Positions 29,108 to 37,396 of a stretch of DNA of 64,000 nucleotides are shown piece by piece. The position numbers were made by a program, and so were the translations under genes. The DNA comes from Formosa algae (GTDB taxonomy: Bacteria > Bacteroidota > Bacteroidia > Flavobacteriales > Flavobacteriaceae). The notes below the pieces were generated by a model that did no database searches, was not told where the DNA came from, and saw nothing but the letters and a program-made list of their open reading frames with translations. Numbering within the stretch: position 1 is the first letter of the stretch; each line of letters begins with the position of its first letter. The DNA lies in NCBI RefSeq assembly GCF_001439665.1, contig NZ_LMAK01000030.1, forward strand, positions 20,962 through 84,961, read 5' to 3'.

Positions 29108-29125
29108 CGATAGAGATCGCGAACT

Positions 29126-29806
29126 ATGTTAGAAGATGTTTTAAGAGCTATTCCGTTTGGAATATTATTATCCTTTACTATTGGACCCGTATTTTTTGTT
29201 TTACTAGAAACTAGTGCTACAAAGGGATTTAAAAGTGCTCTTATATTTGATTTAGGGGTTATTATTGCCGACATTTTTTTTATTGTTGTGGCTTTTTATA
29301 GCACCAGTCGTATATTAGATCATGTAAAAGACGATCCTAATTTCTTTGTGTTTGGTGGTGTTTTATTAGTGGCTTATGGTGTAATCTCATTTGTAAAAGC
29401 TCAAAAATCTTTCAGAACTATAGTTAGAGAATACCACAGTATTGAAGTTCAAAAAAATTACGGAAAACTCTTTATGAAAGGGTTTCTATTGAATTTTATT
29501 AACGTTGGTGTTTTATTAGGATGGATTAGTTTTATAGTAATTGGAAACTCTATGACAGATAATGAATATGGCGTTCATATTTTTCTCGGAACTATACTTG
29601 CTGTCTATTTTATAGTCGATTTATTTAAAATGTTGGCCGCTAAATCGTTAAGAAATAAATTGACACCACGTCTTATTTTTAAAACCAAAAAAATAGTATC
29701 TCTTGTTATTTTAGGTTTTGGTGTTTTACTGTTAGTACAAGGTTTCTTTCCAAAAGAAAAAGAACTTATTAAAGATAAGTTTGAGCAAATAAATCCGTTA
29801 GATTAA
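29126..29806 (+). CDS. LysE family amino-acid exporter-like protein
   Basis: 226-residue inner-membrane protein with about six hydrophobic segments. The N-terminus RAIPFGILLSFTIGPVFFVLLETS fits the LysE/RhtB family pattern (G-x-x-PGP-like, here TIGPVF), followed by GFKSALIFDLGVIIADI. Predicted to export amino acids or related small molecules; substrate unknown. Converges on metE, with a terminator hairpin between them. Confidence 0.82.
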   Translation: MLEDVLRAIPFGILLSFTIGPVFFVLLETSATKGFKSALIFDLGVIIADIFFIVVAFYSTSRILDHVKDDPNFFVFGGVLLVAYGVISFVKAQKSFRTIVREYHSIEVQKNYGKLFMKGFLLNFINVGVLLGWISFIVIGNSMTDNEYGVHIFLGTILAVYFIVDLFKMLAAKSLRNKLTPRLIFKTKKIVSLVILGFGVLLLVQGFFPKEKELIKDKFEQINPLD

Positions 29807-29813
29807 ACATATA

Positions 29814-29857
29814 AAATCCAGAGTATTTTTATAAAATAACTCTGGATTTCTTTTTTT
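29814..29857. terminator. Bidirectional terminator between the LysE gene and metE
   Basis: AAATCCAGAGT...CTCTGGATTT forms a long stem (about 16 bp with one bulged base), followed by a T tract on the + side. On the - side the tail is TTTTATAT, weaker. Confidence 0.8.
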
Positions 29858-29858
29858 A

Positions 29859-32168
29859 TTAAGCTTCAATTTTGAATTCTGCTCGTAATTTTTTAGCTGT
29901 ATTTACCAAGTGTGTCAGCGCTTTTTTAGTTTCTGGCCAATCTCTTGTTTTTAGTCCGCAATCTGGATTTACCCAAATGTGTTCTATAGGCAATAAGTTG
30001 CAGGCTTTTTTTAATAACAGTTCAATTTCTTCAGAGCTTGGTATTCTTGGTGAATGAATATCATACACACCAGGACCAATTTCATTAGGATATTTATAAT
30101 CTACAAAAGCATCTAACAATTCCATGTTAGAACGTGAGGTTTCAATAGTAATCACGTCGGCATCTAAGGCCGCAACGCTATCAATAATGTCATTAAATTC
30201 TGAATAACACATGTGGGTATGAATTTGTGTACTATCTGCTACGCCACAAGACGAAATTTTAAAAGATTCGATCGCCCAATTTAAGTATGCTTGCCAATCT
30301 GCTTTCCGTAATGGTAAACCTTCTCTAATGGCTGGTTCATCTATTTGAATCACTTTTACACCAGCAGATTCTAAATCTAACACTTCATCACGTATCGCTA
30401 GAGCAATTTGTTTACATGTTGTTGCCCTAGATTGATCGTTACGTACAAAAGACCACTGTAGAATAGTTACTGGACCCGTTAGCATACCTTTTACCGGAAT
30501 ATCTGTTAAAGATTGCGCATAAGCCGTCCAATTAACTGTCATAGGGTGTTCTCTAGATACATCTCCAAAAATAATGGGTGGTTTTACACAACGGCTTCCA
30601 TAACTTTGTACCCAACCAAAATTAGTAAAAGCAAAGCCTTTTAGTTGTTCTCCAAAATATTCTACCATGTCGTTTCTTTCAAACTCGCCATGTACTAAAA
30701 CATCTAATCCAATACTTTCTTGAAAACGAATGGTTTCTTCTATTTCATCCTGAATTAAATGATCGTATTCAGTTTGTGAAATTTCTCCTTTTTTAAATTT
30801 AGAACGCCAACTTCTAATTGATTTTGTTTGCGGAAAAGAACCAATTGTTGTCGTTGGAAATAAGGGTAAGTTTAAAATGCTTTTTTGCTGACTTTGTCTA
30901 AATTTAAATGCAGACTGTCTAGAACTATCTTGAGCAGTTAATTTTGATACTCTATGTTTTACAGCTTCATTATGAATTAATTCTGATGTACTCTTGTTTA
31001 CAATAGACTGTTTATTTGCTTTTAATGCCGTTATATTTTCATCAGAATTCGGATCAATCACTAACGCTTTTAACCTTACTATTTCTTCAACTTTTTGTTT
31101 TGCAAAAGCTAACCATTGTTTTATATCTGTCGGTAATTTTTGTTCTAAATTTAAATCTATCGGACTATGTAATAGGGAACATGAAGATCCAATCCAGACG
31201 CTATCTTTTCCTAAAAGATTGACTGCTTTTTCAATGAGTTTTAAACTGTGTTCAAAATCATTTTTCCAAATATTTCTACCATCAATAACACCTAAGGATA
31301 AAATGGTTTTTTTGTTGCATTCATCTGCATTTAAAATATCATCTAATTGCAAAGTACATCTTACTAGATCCAGATGTAATGCGTGTACCGGAAGTTTTAA
31401 AACCGTTTTTAAATTTGTACCATAACAATCAAAATAATTAGCTAGTATAATCTTTAAATTTGGGAATGTTGATGCTAATGTGGTATAGGTTTTTGTAATG
31501 GCTTGTTGTTCTGTAATTGATAAATCTGTAACTAAACACGGTTCGTCAAATTGGATATATTCTGCTCCGGCGTTTATTAATTGTTCAACTAATTGAAAAT
31601 ATACAGGTAGTAATTTATCGAGTAACTCTATACGATGAAAATTATGTTCTGTTTCTTTTCCTAAGAGTAAAAACGTAACCGGTCCAATTAATACGGGTTT
31701 CGTTTTTATGCCCAACTCTAAAGCCTCTTTAAATTCGTTTACAGCTTTTAAATTTAGAAGTTCGAAAGTCTGATTTTTATGAAATTCTGGTACAATGTAA
31801 TGGTAATTGGTATCGAACCATTTTGTCATTTCCATTGCTGTAACATCTAATCCGTCTTTTTGAATTCCACGAGCCATAGCGTAATATAAATCTAACGGAT
31901 TTTCATTTAATTTTAAATTATTGTAGCGCTCTGGAATACACCCTAAAGTAAGCGTTAAATCTAAAACGTGATCGTATAATGAAAAGTCGTTAGACGGAAT
32001 TAAATCGATACCTATTTCATCTTGAAATATCCAATTGTCTTGTCTAATTGCTTTAGCATTCTTTAAATGATTTTCTAACGTTATGTCATGTTTCCAATAG
32101 GCTTCAGAAGATTTTTTAAGTTCCCTTTTACTTCCAATTCTAGGATATCCTAAGAGGTTCGTTTTCAT
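29859..32168 (-). CDS. metE: Cobalamin-independent methionine synthase
   Basis: Transfers a methyl group from 5-methyltetrahydropteroyl-triglutamate to homocysteine. 769 residues, full length with N- and C-terminal barrels. The N-terminus NLLGYPRIGSKRELKKS is typical; zinc ligands lie in IHTHMCYSEFNDI and NPDCGLKTR, and VLVHGEFERNDMVEYFGEQL and GPVTILQWSF are the conserved C-terminal segments. Transcribed divergently from an Lrp/AsnC regulator gene, with a short leader (about 35 bp from -7 box to ATG), too short for a SAM riboswitch. Confidence 0.97.
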   Translation of the reverse strand: MKTNLLGYPRIGSKRELKKSSEAYWKHDITLENHLKNAKAIRQDNWIFQDEIGIDLIPSNDFSLYDHVLDLTLTLGCIPERYNNLKLNENPLDLYYAMARGIQKDGLDVTAMEMTKWFDTNYHYIVPEFHKNQTFELLNLKAVNEFKEALELGIKTKPVLIGPVTFLLLGKETEHNFHRIELLDKLLPVYFQLVEQLINAGAEYIQFDEPCLVTDLSITEQQAITKTYTTLASTFPNLKIILANYFDCYGTNLKTVLKLPVHALHLDLVRCTLQLDDILNADECNKKTILSLGVIDGRNIWKNDFEHSLKLIEKAVNLLGKDSVWIGSSCSLLHSPIDLNLEQKLPTDIKQWLAFAKQKVEEIVRLKALVIDPNSDENITALKANKQSIVNKSTSELIHNEAVKHRVSKLTAQDSSRQSAFKFRQSQQKSILNLPLFPTTTIGSFPQTKSIRSWRSKFKKGEISQTEYDHLIQDEIEETIRFQESIGLDVLVHGEFERNDMVEYFGEQLKGFAFTNFGWVQSYGSRCVKPPIIFGDVSREHPMTVNWTAYAQSLTDIPVKGMLTGPVTILQWSFVRNDQSRATTCKQIALAIRDEVLDLESAGVKVIQIDEPAIREGLPLRKADWQAYLNWAIESFKISSCGVADSTQIHTHMCYSEFNDIIDSVAALDADVITIETSRSNMELLDAFVDYKYPNEIGPGVYDIHSPRIPSSEEIELLLKKACNLLPIEHIWVNPDCGLKTRDWPETKKALTHLVNTAKKLRAEFKIEA

Positions 32169-32204
32169 AATTTTTAAGTTTTTTAATTAGTTTTAAAATC
32201 TTTT

Positions 32205-32212
32205 CAAAATTA
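32205..32212 (-). promoter_or_regulatory. -7 box of metE
   Basis: On the - strand TAATTTTG matches TAnnTTTG, 36 bp before the metE ATG. Confidence 0.5.
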
Positions 32213-32244
32213 TAAATACATTCTTATTATCTTTAATGTTTTAA

Positions 32245-32268
32245 AAAATAGGATTATAAACCTATTTT
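32245..32268. promoter_or_regulatory. Inverted repeat in the metE-lrp divergent region (operator candidate)
   Basis: AAAATAGG and CCTATTTT form a perfect 8-bp inverted repeat with an 8-bp spacer. It lies 32 bp upstream of the metE -7 box and 67 bp before the regulator ATG. The position suits an activator or autoregulatory site; the protein that binds it is not known. Confidence 0.45.
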
Positions 32269-32335
32269 AAGGTAAAATAATATTTTTTTTATCTTTTTAA
32301 GTATCGATTAAATAACCTTAACAGAATAAAACACC

Positions 32336-32800
32336 ATGCATCAATTAGACGCCACAGATATACAGCTACTAAAATTACTACAAGAGAACTCTAATGTGAC
32401 CACAAAAGAGTTAGCAAAGCGTGTAAACTTATCTCCAACTCCCGTTTTTGAACGTATTAAAAAATTAGAAAATGAAGGTTATATTAAAAAATACGTTGCT
32501 GTTTTAGATGCCGATAAATTAAATAAATCTCTAATTGCTTTTTGTAGCATTCGGTTAAAGCAACACACTAATATTATAGGCAACAAATTTGTTCACGATA
32601 TTAAATCTTTAAAAGAAGTGACAGAATGTTATAATACGTCTGGCGATTTCGATTTTTTATTGAAGGTTATTGTTGAAGATATGAAACATTACCAAGATTT
32701 TGTATTGAATAGTTTAGGGGCAATTAAAAATATAGGAAGTGCACATACAACCTTTGTTATGGGCGAGATTAAACACAGTTATGATATCCCAATAGATTAA
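32336..32800 (+). CDS. Lrp/AsnC family transcriptional regulator
   Basis: 154 residues: an N-terminal winged helix-turn-helix (DIQLLKLLQENSNVTTKELAKRVNLSPTPVFERIKKLENEGYI, described here in parts: LDATDIQLLKLLQ, then TTKELAKRVNLSPTPVFERI) and a C-terminal RAM effector domain (about 70-150). The recognition helix NLSPTPVFERIKKL is typical of the family. It is divergent from metE and shares a 167-bp intergenic region with an inverted repeat, so control of metE is plausible but not shown. A terminator-like hairpin follows. Confidence 0.92.
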   Translation: MHQLDATDIQLLKLLQENSNVTTKELAKRVNLSPTPVFERIKKLENEGYIKKYVAVLDADKLNKSLIAFCSIRLKQHTNIIGNKFVHDIKSLKEVTECYNTSGDFDFLLKVIVEDMKHYQDFVLNSLGAIKNIGSAHTTFVMGEIKHSYDIPID

Positions 32801-32811
32801 AAATTAAGCAT

Positions 32812-32842
32812 AAAAAAACCTTCAAGAAAACTTGAAGGTTTT
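32812..32842. terminator. Hairpin between the Lrp-type gene and tRNA-Cys
   Basis: A perfect 12-bp stem AAAACCTTCAAG/CTTGAAGGTTTT with an AAAA loop. On the - strand it is followed by seven T, fitting termination of tRNA-Cys; on the + strand it can also end the regulator transcript, with a shorter T run. Confidence 0.8.
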
Positions 32843-32846
32843 GAAG

Positions 32847-32917
32847 AGGCGTCGAGCGGATTCGAACCGCTGTACAAGGTTTTGCAGACCTCTGCCTAGC
32901 CACTCGGCCACGACGCC
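32847..32917 (-). tRNA. tRNA-Cys (GCA)
   Basis: 71-nt cloverleaf on the - strand. The acceptor stem GGCGTCG pairs with CGACGCC, the anticodon loop CTGCAAA gives GCA, the T arm is AGCGG-TTCGAAT-CCGCT and the discriminator base is U73, the cysteine identity base. CCA is not encoded. The D arm contains GGCCGAGTGGCTAGGC-type pairing. Confidence 0.96.
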
Positions 32918-32970
32918 GTAATTAACGGATTGCAAATGTATAAAAAATTACGATTGTAAGCTATATACTT

Positions 32971-33333
32971 TTACTTTTTTCTTTTCTCTGTCATTTTTAT
33001 AGTCACCATTTCTACATCTCCACCAATAGGAGGATTTAGCTTACTAACACTTATAGTCGCCTTTTTAATGGCGTTATTTTCGTTTAATATTCTAACTAAT
33101 ATACGTTTAGCAACCGTTTCTAAAAGGTAAGAAGGTTTTTTCATTTCTTCTCTAACTATGCGGTTTAAAAATACATAATCAACTGTATCTACCAGATTAT
33201 CTGATACTGCAGAGGTTTGTAAATTGGCTTTTATAACTAAATCTACGCGGTAATCACTTCCAATTTTAGTTTCTTCGGTTAAACAACCATGATTTGCGTA
33301 AATTCTTATGTTTTCAACTTTTATAACGCCCAT
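32971..33333 (-). CDS. folB: Dihydroneopterin aldolase
   Basis: Cleaves 7,8-dihydroneopterin to 6-hydroxymethyl-dihydropterin in folate synthesis. 120 residues, the normal size. IRIYANHGCLTEETKIGSDYRVDL matches the family N-terminus (the active-site Glu region), and the C-terminal KATISVSKLNPPIGGDVE contains the conserved KP-like segment. It stands alone, leftward from the divergent glnS gene. Confidence 0.92.
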   Translation of the reverse strand: MGVIKVENIRIYANHGCLTEETKIGSDYRVDLVIKANLQTSAVSDNLVDTVDYVFLNRIVREEMKKPSYLLETVAKRILVRILNENNAIKKATISVSKLNPPIGGDVEMVTIKMTEKRKK

Positions 33334-33426
33334 AAGCTTGTAAATAAATAATATTTTAGGGATTAAAACTTTTTATAAAATTAATCATTATCTGTTATAA
33401 TAATAGTAAGCCATGGTATATTTCAT

Positions 33427-33434
33427 TAATTTTG
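33427..33434 (+). promoter_or_regulatory. -7 box of glnS
   Basis: TAATTTTG matches TAnnTTTG, 38 bp before the glnS ATG. Confidence 0.5.
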
Positions 33435-33472
33435 CTGTTTATTTTTTATTTTAATAGGTATTCAAATTACGT

Positions 33473-35503
33473 ATGTCTGAAGAAACAAAATCACTCAATT
33501 TTATTGAACATATTATAGAAAACGATTTAAAAACTGAAATCTCTAAGGAAGATCTTAGGTTTCGTTTTCCACCAGAACCTAATGGGTATTTACACATTGG
33601 TCACACTAAAGCTATCGGAATTAGTTTTGGTTTAGGTGAACGTTATAATGCGCCTGTAAACCTTCGTTTCGACGATACAAATCCAGCCAAAGAAGAGCAG
33701 GAATATGTAGACGCGATTAAAGAAGATGTCTCTTGGTTAGGCTACCAATGGGATAAGGAAGTGTATTCTTCAGATTATTTTCAGCAATTGTTCGATTGGG
33801 CTGTTCAACTTATTAAAGATGGAAAAGCATATGTCGATTCGCAATCGTCTGAAGCTATGGCCGAACAAAAAGGAACCCCAACACAACCTGGTGTAGATGG
33901 TCCGTTTAGAGATCGTACAGTTGAAGAAAACCTAGATTTATTCAACCGTATGAAAGCGGGAGAATTTGATGAAGGTGAACATATTTTACGTGCTAAAATA
34001 GACATGCAACATGTAAACATGTTAATGCGTGATCCTATTATTTACAGAATTTTAAAGAAATCGCATCACCGCACAGGCGATACTTGGTGTATTTACCCTA
34101 TGTACGACTGGACGCATGGAGAAAGCGACTACATAGAACAAGTTTCACATAGTTTATGTTCGTTAGAATTTAAACCTCATAGAGAACTTTACGATTGGTT
34201 TTTAGACCAGTTGGTGGTAGAAGATAAGTTACGCCCTAAACAACGCGAATTTGCACGCTTAAACTTAAGTTATACTATTATGAGTAAACGTAAGTTGTTA
34301 CAATTGGTAGAAGATGGTGTGGTTAATGGTTGGGACGATCCGCGTATGCCTACCATTTCAGGTTTACGTCGTCGTGGTTATACGCCAACAGCTATTAGAA
34401 AATTTGTTGAAACCGTAGGAGTAGCTAAACGTGAAAATATAATTGATGTTTCGCTTTTAGAATTTTGTATTCGAGAAGATTTAAACAAAACTGCTCCGCG
34501 TGTTATGGCCGTTTTAGATCCGGTAAAATTAGTGATTACTAATTATCCAGAAGATAAAGAAGAATGGTTAGAAGCAGAAAATAATCAGGAGGATGACAGC
34601 GCTGGATTTAGACAAGTGCCATTTTCTCGTGAATTATATATTGAACGCGACGATTTTAAAGAAAGCGCAAATAGTAAATATTTCCGTTTAACTTTAGGAA
34701 AAGAAGTGCGTTTAAAAAATGCTTACATCATCAAAGGTGAAAGCGTTGTAAAAGATGAACATGGTAAGATTACAGAAATTCATGTAAGTTACGATCCAGA
34801 TACTTTAAGTGGAAGTGGGACAGAAGCCAGTTTACGAAAAGTAAAAGGAACCTTACATTGGGTGTCTATAAAACATGCGGTTACAGCTGTAGTTAGAGAA
34901 TACGACAGATTATTTATGGATGAATCTCCAGATAGTCATGCCGATAAAAGTTTTATGGATTTTATAAATCCGGACTCTTTAAAATTAATCACAGCTTATG
35001 TAGAACCAAGTTTAACAGAAGCTAATGTAGGCGATCGTTTTCAGTTTCAACGTTTAGGGTATTTTAATGTGGATTACGATTCGACTCCAGAGAAATTAAT
35101 TTTTAATAAAACAGTTGGTTTACGCGATTCTTGGGCGAAGGAAAAACCAAAACCTCAAGCGAATCAAAATCAAAATCAGAATCAGCCTAAATCTAATCAG
35201 CCTCAACGTAAAGCGATAGATGTGATACAGCAATTTGGTAAAAAATATACCAATTTACCAGACGCTAAACGTGAGAAAATTAAAGCTGATATTTTAGAAT
35301 TAGCAGAAAAAGTATCTTACGACGAATTAGAGCCGTTATTTGGAACGGCGGTTAAAAAAGTAGGTACACGTATCGCTGCGATGTTAACGTTGCAGGTATT
35401 GCTTAAAAATGGTTTAGAACGTAACGATGCGGTTAACGAATTTATAGAAAAAGGATTAGCAGATGGTAACGCGCTTTTAGTTGCCGAAGCTTCCGTTTTA
35501 TAA
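33473..35503 (+). CDS. glnS: Glutaminyl-tRNA synthetase with C-terminal extension
   Basis: Charges tRNA-Gln with glutamine. Class I catalytic core with the HIGH-type motif PEPNGYLHIGHTKAI (near residue 32-46), NLRFDDTNP, and the KMSKS-type MSKRK (near 270). The anticodon-binding beta-barrels reach to about residue 555. An extra stretch of about 120 residues follows: an Asn/Gln-rich linker (about 558-575, QANQNQNQNQ) and a helical domain with DVIQQFGKKYTNLPDAKRE. The enzyme is therefore 676 residues against about 550 in E. coli. A terminator follows. Confidence 0.96.
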   Translation: MSEETKSLNFIEHIIENDLKTEISKEDLRFRFPPEPNGYLHIGHTKAIGISFGLGERYNAPVNLRFDDTNPAKEEQEYVDAIKEDVSWLGYQWDKEVYSSDYFQQLFDWAVQLIKDGKAYVDSQSSEAMAEQKGTPTQPGVDGPFRDRTVEENLDLFNRMKAGEFDEGEHILRAKIDMQHVNMLMRDPIIYRILKKSHHRTGDTWCIYPMYDWTHGESDYIEQVSHSLCSLEFKPHRELYDWFLDQLVVEDKLRPKQREFARLNLSYTIMSKRKLLQLVEDGVVNGWDDPRMPTISGLRRRGYTPTAIRKFVETVGVAKRENIIDVSLLEFCIREDLNKTAPRVMAVLDPVKLVITNYPEDKEEWLEAENNQEDDSAGFRQVPFSRELYIERDDFKESANSKYFRLTLGKEVRLKNAYIIKGESVVKDEHGKITEIHVSYDPDTLSGSGTEASLRKVKGTLHWVSIKHAVTAVVREYDRLFMDESPDSHADKSFMDFINPDSLKLITAYVEPSLTEANVGDRFQFQRLGYFNVDYDSTPEKLIFNKTVGLRDSWAKEKPKPQANQNQNQNQPKSNQPQRKAIDVIQQFGKKYTNLPDAKREKIKADILELAEKVSYDELEPLFGTAVKKVGTRIAAMLTLQVLLKNGLERNDAVNEFIEKGLADGNALLVAEASVL

Positions 35504-35522
35504 TCAAAATATAACAGTATTT

Positions 35523-35557
35523 AAAGCCTTGAAATTGTTTTATTTCAAGGCTTTTTT
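35523..35557 (+). terminator. Intrinsic terminator of glnS
   Basis: A perfect 12-bp stem AAAGCCTTGAAA/TTTCAAGGCTTT with an 8-nt loop and a T run, 20 bp after the stop. Confidence 0.88.
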
Positions 35558-35614
35558 GTTTCAAAAAATTAGAAATCAGTGTACCAAATTTTAAGCTATT
35601 TAATGGATTCTAAG

Positions 35615-35622
35615 TATTTTTG
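35615..35622 (+). promoter_or_regulatory. -7 box of lplA
   Basis: TATTTTTG matches TAnnTTTG, 26 bp before the ATG. Confidence 0.5.
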
Positions 35623-35648
35623 TATAACAACTTTTTTAATTTTACAGT

Positions 35649-36671
35649 ATGGTTTTTATAGATAATGAAGGCGTTACAGATCCGCATTTAAATTTAGCAT
35701 TAGAAGAATATGCTTTAAGACATTTCGATGCTAATACAGATTATTTATTGTTTTACATTAATGAACCTTCAATAATTATTGGTAGAAATCAGAACACTTT
35801 AGAAGAAATTAATCAAGAGTATATTTCAGAAAAAGGCATTCATGTGGTGCGCCGTATAAGTGGAGGAGGAGCTGTTTATCATGATTTAGGAAATCTAAAT
35901 TTTAGTTTTATTACCAATCACGATAATGCGAGTATGCATAATTTTAAAAAGTTTACTGCACCAGTAATTGAAGTGTTGAAAAATTTTGGAGTTGAAGCCG
36001 AACTTATTGGTAGAAATGATATTCTAATCGATGGAAAAAAAGTATCTGGAACTGCCCAATTTACTACCGGTAAACGCATGTTTAGTCATGGAACGTTGTT
36101 GTTGAGTACCGACCTAAATGAAGTGGCTAATGCGTTACAAGTTAAGATGAGTAAAATTCAGTCTAAAGGTCATAAATCTGTGAGAAGTCGTGTGGCGAAT
36201 ATCAGTGATTTTTTAGGAGAACCCTTGACTATCAATGCGTTTAGAACGTTAATTATTGAAGGTTTATATGCTAATAATCCAGATTTTAAAACCTACGAAT
36301 TTACTGATGAAGATCGCGAAGGTATCGCAAAATTAAAAGCAGAAAAGTATGACGATTGGAATTGGAATTACGGGCGCTCGCCTAAGTTTAATATTCAGCG
36401 CACGAAGCGTTTTCCAATTGGTGAAATAGATTTACGAATTTTTGTTGAAAAAGGGCACATTGCTGAGTTTACCGTATTTGGAGATTTCTTTGGAAAAAAT
36501 GCGGTTGACGAACTCTCAGCTGTGTTAATAGGTTTGCCCTATGAAGAAACAGCGATTAAAAATGCTTTAGAAAATATTGATCTTACAGAATATTTTGGAG
36601 CTATTGATAAAAATGAATTTTTAGCCATGATTTATGGTAATGATGACATCGATTCTGAGGTTTCCGAATAA
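35649..36671 (+). CDS. lplA: Lipoate-protein ligase A
   Basis: Activates lipoate with ATP and attaches it to lipoyl domains of 2-oxoacid dehydrogenases and GcvH. 340 residues, about the size of two-domain LplA. Visible motifs: NEPSIIIGRNQNTLEEIN, VVRRISGGGAVYHDLGNLNFSF (the RRxSGGGAVYHDxGN lipoyl-AMP site near residue 70-85), GRNDILIDGKKVSGTAQ (catalytic Lys) and RTKRFPIGEIDLRIFVEKG of the C-terminal accessory domain. Own promoter; probably monocistronic. Confidence 0.95.
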   Translation: MVFIDNEGVTDPHLNLALEEYALRHFDANTDYLLFYINEPSIIIGRNQNTLEEINQEYISEKGIHVVRRISGGGAVYHDLGNLNFSFITNHDNASMHNFKKFTAPVIEVLKNFGVEAELIGRNDILIDGKKVSGTAQFTTGKRMFSHGTLLLSTDLNEVANALQVKMSKIQSKGHKSVRSRVANISDFLGEPLTINAFRTLIIEGLYANNPDFKTYEFTDEDREGIAKLKAEKYDDWNWNYGRSPKFNIQRTKRFPIGEIDLRIFVEKGHIAEFTVFGDFFGKNAVDELSAVLIGLPYEETAIKNALENIDLTEYFGAIDKNEFLAMIYGNDDIDSEVSE

Positions 36672-36775
36672 TTAAAAACTCATTAAAAATTACAATTCAA
36701 TTTATTTAATAAATAGCTAGTTATATATATAATAGTTTGTTTTTTTGTACCTTATAATATCTATTTTAAAGTATT

Positions 36776-36988
36776 ATGAAAACACAAGAACAATTACTCA
36801 AAGACATTTCAGAAATCGTTTGGACTATAGAAAATGATTATCCTGAAGTCTATCAATATCTTGATGAAAATCCGATAACAATTCCAAATTTTGAACATCC
36901 AGAAGTTACAGTAATAGAACTTGAAGAATATTTGGATAGCTTGAATGTTATTATTGAAAATTATAAAAAAGAACAACGTATAAAATAA
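36776..36988 (+). CDS. Small acidic protein of unknown function
   Basis: 70 residues, mostly helical, with many Glu and no membrane segment or known motif: TQEQLLKDISEIVWTIENDYPEVYQYLDENPITIPNFEHPEVTV in outline. I do not recognise a family beyond a general resemblance to small conserved flavobacterial proteins. Support for being real: a clean frame, ordinary codon use, an ATG in a gap of its own and a strong terminator right after it. Confidence 0.65.
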   Translation: MKTQEQLLKDISEIVWTIENDYPEVYQYLDENPITIPNFEHPEVTVIELEEYLDSLNVIIENYKKEQRIK

Positions 36989-37000
36989 CTATACAAAACA

Positions 37001-37040
37001 AAAAACTCCTGATTCTAATTTTAGAATCAGGAGTTTTTTT
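37001..37040. terminator. Strong bidirectional terminator
   Basis: A perfect 17-bp stem (37001-37017 with 37022-37038) around an ATTT loop; A5 and T8 flanks give a U tract in both directions. Lies between the convergent 70-residue gene and the ybjQ gene. Confidence 0.92.
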
Positions 37041-37063
37041 TATAATTAAAAAAATAACTTTTA

Positions 37064-37381
37064 TTAGAATTTAACAGCGGTTCCAGAAGCAGTAACCATT
37101 AACATGCCACCATTAGGACCAACGGTTTCATAATCTAAATCTACAGCAACAATACCATGAGCTCCTAATTCTTGTGCACGTTCTGTCATTTCTTTTAAAG
37201 CACTGTCTTTAGCTTCTCTTAAAACAGATTCATAAGAACTAGAGCGTCCGCCAACAATATCACGAATTCCAGCAAAAAAGTCTTTTATAAAATTGGCACC
37301 AATTATAGTTTCTCCAGTAACAATACCTAAGTATTCAGTTATTTTTTTAGTTTCTAGAGTTGGTGTAGTTGTAACTATCAT
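37064..37381 (-). CDS. YbjQ/UPF0145 family protein
   Basis: 105 residues of the YbjQ family, a small pentamer-forming fold sometimes called heavy-metal binding although its role is unproven. Conserved segments: [44 protein letters not shown] and [15 protein letters not shown]. It follows the SPFH gene by 15 bp on the - strand and is probably co-transcribed. Confidence 0.88.
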   Translation of the reverse strand: MIVTTTPTLETKKITEYLGIVTGETIIGANFIKDFFAGIRDIVGGRSSSYESVLREAKDSALKEMTERAQELGAHGIVAVDLDYETVGPNGGMLMVTASGTAVKF

Positions 37382-37396
37382 GTTTATAAATTTAAA

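Noticed and set aside
30994..31425. 143-residue + strand ORF inside metE
   Set aside because: Antisense to the conserved metE frame, Phe/Ser/Leu-rich shadow.
32169..32204. SAM riboswitch before metE
   Set aside because: The leader between the -7 box and ATG is about 35 bp and shows no riboswitch-like structure.
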